From Veillonella rodentium (GTDB lineage: Bacteria > Bacillota > Negativicutes > Veillonellales > Veillonellaceae), in the NCBI RefSeq assembly GCF_900187285.1, contig NZ_LT906470.1, forward strand, positions 417,501 through 481,500: DNA of 64,000 nucleotides. The letters run 5' to 3'. Shown one piece after another: positions 62,934-64,000 of the stretch. The position numbers and the translations under genes are program-made. The notes beneath the pieces were generated by a model, which worked only from the letters and a program-made list of their open reading frames with translations, did not search any database and was not told the origin of the DNA. How positions within the stretch are numbered: the stretch's first letter is position 1; every line of letters begins with the position of its first letter.

Positions 62934-63062
62934 TATATTTATGAATCACAGCAAAATGAGCAATATATTAATAAAAGTGATGAGCTTATAAGCAAACCGA
63001 TATGTTTCGGTAAACTACATTAAAAAATACCGATATAAATAAATTCTCAGCCACTAATAACT

Positions 63063-63086
63063 AAAAATTATTTCGAAATAATTTTT
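63063..63086. repeat. Perfect 24-bp palindrome
   Basis: The sequence reads identically on both strands, centred on TTTCGAAA. It lies ~150 bp upstream of a sigma-A promoter in a 540-bp gap. It may be a regulator site; as RNA it would form a weak AT stem. Confidence 0.7.
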
Positions 63087-63237
63087 GGTTTATTATTAAA
63101 AACAGGAATTATACTAAATATGTATTGTTTAAACATACAAGATGATCACTAGGGTTTCAGTGGATTGATGTGATTTATGTCACGAATATGAGCCGAGTAA
63201 ATCGGAGAATTTATGATTAAATAGCATAACATAGTTG

Positions 63238-63266
63238 TTGACAAAGAATTTTATAAGTAGTCTAAT
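63238..63266 (+). promoter_or_regulatory. Promoter of the carboxyltransferase gene
   Basis: A perfect TTGACA (63238-63243), 17 bp, TCTAAT (63261-63266). It gives a ~135-base leader containing TGTAG/CTACA hairpins (63278-63340). Confidence 0.75.
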
Positions 63267-63407
63267 ATAAGTATGCTACAACGATTTGTAGAGTGTTTCA
63301 TCTACATGTGTAGAGACTACAAAAAACGTTGGTAAATAGGTGTGAGATAGACATTTTGTGAATGCATAAAATTACATTTACAAACTATTTCGAAGTGGAG
63401 GATTAAC

Positions 63408-64000
63408 ATGGCTAAAAAATTAAGAATTTGCGAAACCGTTCTTCGTGACGGTCATCAATCTATTTTGGCAACGCGTATGCGCTACGAACAAATGGAACCG
63501 GTGCTCGGTCTTTTAGATGATATTGGTTATGAAGCTCTTGAATGTTGGGGCGGCGCTACGTATGACAGCTGTCTTCGTTTCTTGAATGAAGATCCATGGG
63601 AACGCCTTCGCAAATTGAAAGCTAATTTGAAAAATACCCCATTGCAAATGTTGCTTCGCGGTCAAAACTTGTTGGGCTACAAACACTACTCCGATGACGT
63701 AGTGGAAGCATTCTGTAATGCGGCTGTAAAAAATGGTATCGACCGCATCCGTATTTTTGATGCATTGAACGACCCTCGCAACATGGAAGCCGCTATCAAG
63801 TATTCCAAAAAAGCCGGTGCTCATGTTCAGTCCGCTATGGTTTACACTATTTCTCCTGTACATACAACTGAAAGCTTCTTGAAAGTTGCTGAAACATTGG
63901 TGGAAATGGGGACTGATTCCCTTTGTATCAAAGATATGTCCGGTTTGTTAGGACCTGCTGATGCATATGATTTGGTATCTACTTTCAAAAAACGTTTCGG
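63408..64000 (+). CDS. Oxaloacetate decarboxylase/transcarboxylase-type carboxyltransferase subunit (3' end cut)
   Basis: 197 codons are visible before the window ends. The protein begins [18 protein letters not shown], with the metal-binding Asp of the carboxyltransferase TIM barrel, followed by [33 protein letters not shown] and [12 protein letters not shown]. This is shared by oxaloacetate decarboxylase alpha, transcarboxylase 5S and pyruvate carboxylase B. In lactate-fermenting Negativicutes it links pyruvate and oxaloacetate. GTGGAGG precedes ATG 63408, and the strong promoter and ordered codons suggest high expression. Which of the three it is needs the missing C-terminal (biotin) part. 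Confidence 0.92.
   Translation, partial: MAKKLRICETVLRDGHQSILATRMRYEQMEPVLGLLDDIGYEALECWGGATYDSCLRFLNEDPWERLRKLKANLKNTPLQMLLRGQNLLGYKHYSDDVVEAFCNAAVKNGIDRIRIFDALNDPRNMEAAIKYSKKAGAHVQSAMVYTISPVHTTESFLKVAETLVEMGTDSLCIKDMSGLLGPADAYDLVSTFKKRF

Overview
This window reads as a chromosome segment of a diderm, anaerobic member of the Firmicutes (Negativicutes), most likely Veillonella or a close relative. That assignment is inference from gene content, not a database match. Outer-membrane genes (an autotransporter barrel, a family 9 heptosyltransferase-like enzyme) sit beside Firmicutes-style genes (flotillin FloA, LL-diaminopimelate aminotransferase, Bacillus-type Fe-S PurF, a Bacillus-like men operon) with strong AGGAGG ribosome binding sites. 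Anaerobic enzymes (flavodiiron protein, polyferredoxin, a NifB-like radical SAM protein, an oxaloacetate decarboxylase-type carboxyltransferase) point the same way. No prophage, insertion sequence, CRISPR array or rRNA gene was seen.

Layout. 1-4.5 kb: end of an autotransporter, dapL, and a Bcr/CflA-type exporter. 4.5-5.6 kb: rpsF-ssb-rpsR behind a promoter and an S6:S18-type RNA leader. 5.9-8.5 kb: an overlapping three-gene unit made of a Tat-exported ModA-like binding protein, a NapH-like membrane polyferredoxin and a NifB-core-like radical SAM protein. 8.5-11.3 kb: selenium/sulfur handling genes (class V cysteine desulfurase-like enzyme, YedE transporter, DUF3343 carrier). 11.3-13.8 kb: a MerR regulator divergent from a Dxs-like enzyme, with a textbook 19-bp-spacer MerR promoter. 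14-25 kb: trmB, ftsW/rodA, a uracil permease, nfeD-floA and a partner, a protein of five tandem helix-turn-helix modules, a glycosylase and transporters. 25-32.5 kb: pepT, an OPT transporter, an amino-acid binding lipoprotein, mmuM, tRNA-Ser and a flavodiiron protein. 32.7-47.3 kb: purine synthesis (purL on the minus strand; xpt; then purE-C-F-M-N-H-D). 47.4-55.4 kb: menaquinone synthesis (menF-D-H-B-E-C-menI). 55.5-62.9 kb: tRNA-Asp/Phe/Leu, a small exported peptide, a nitrilase-family amidase, a nitroreductase and a cell-envelope gene set. The right edge cuts a carboxyltransferase gene.

The genes fit a lactate/organic-acid fermenter that respires with menaquinone and makes its own purines. 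Several operons appear to be controlled at the RNA level: the S6:S18 leader before rpsF, a leader peptide plus terminator before purE, and a two-state hairpin switch before menF.

The best candidate for an undescribed system is the 5.98-8.48 kb cluster. The radical SAM protein keeps the N-terminal HPCY, the CxxxCxxC, and the downstream cysteines typical of NifB, yet no nitrogenase gene is visible. It is co-transcribed with a Tat-exported binding protein and a membrane ferredoxin, which suggests a redox-linked metallocofactor or oxyanion pathway rather than nitrogen fixation.
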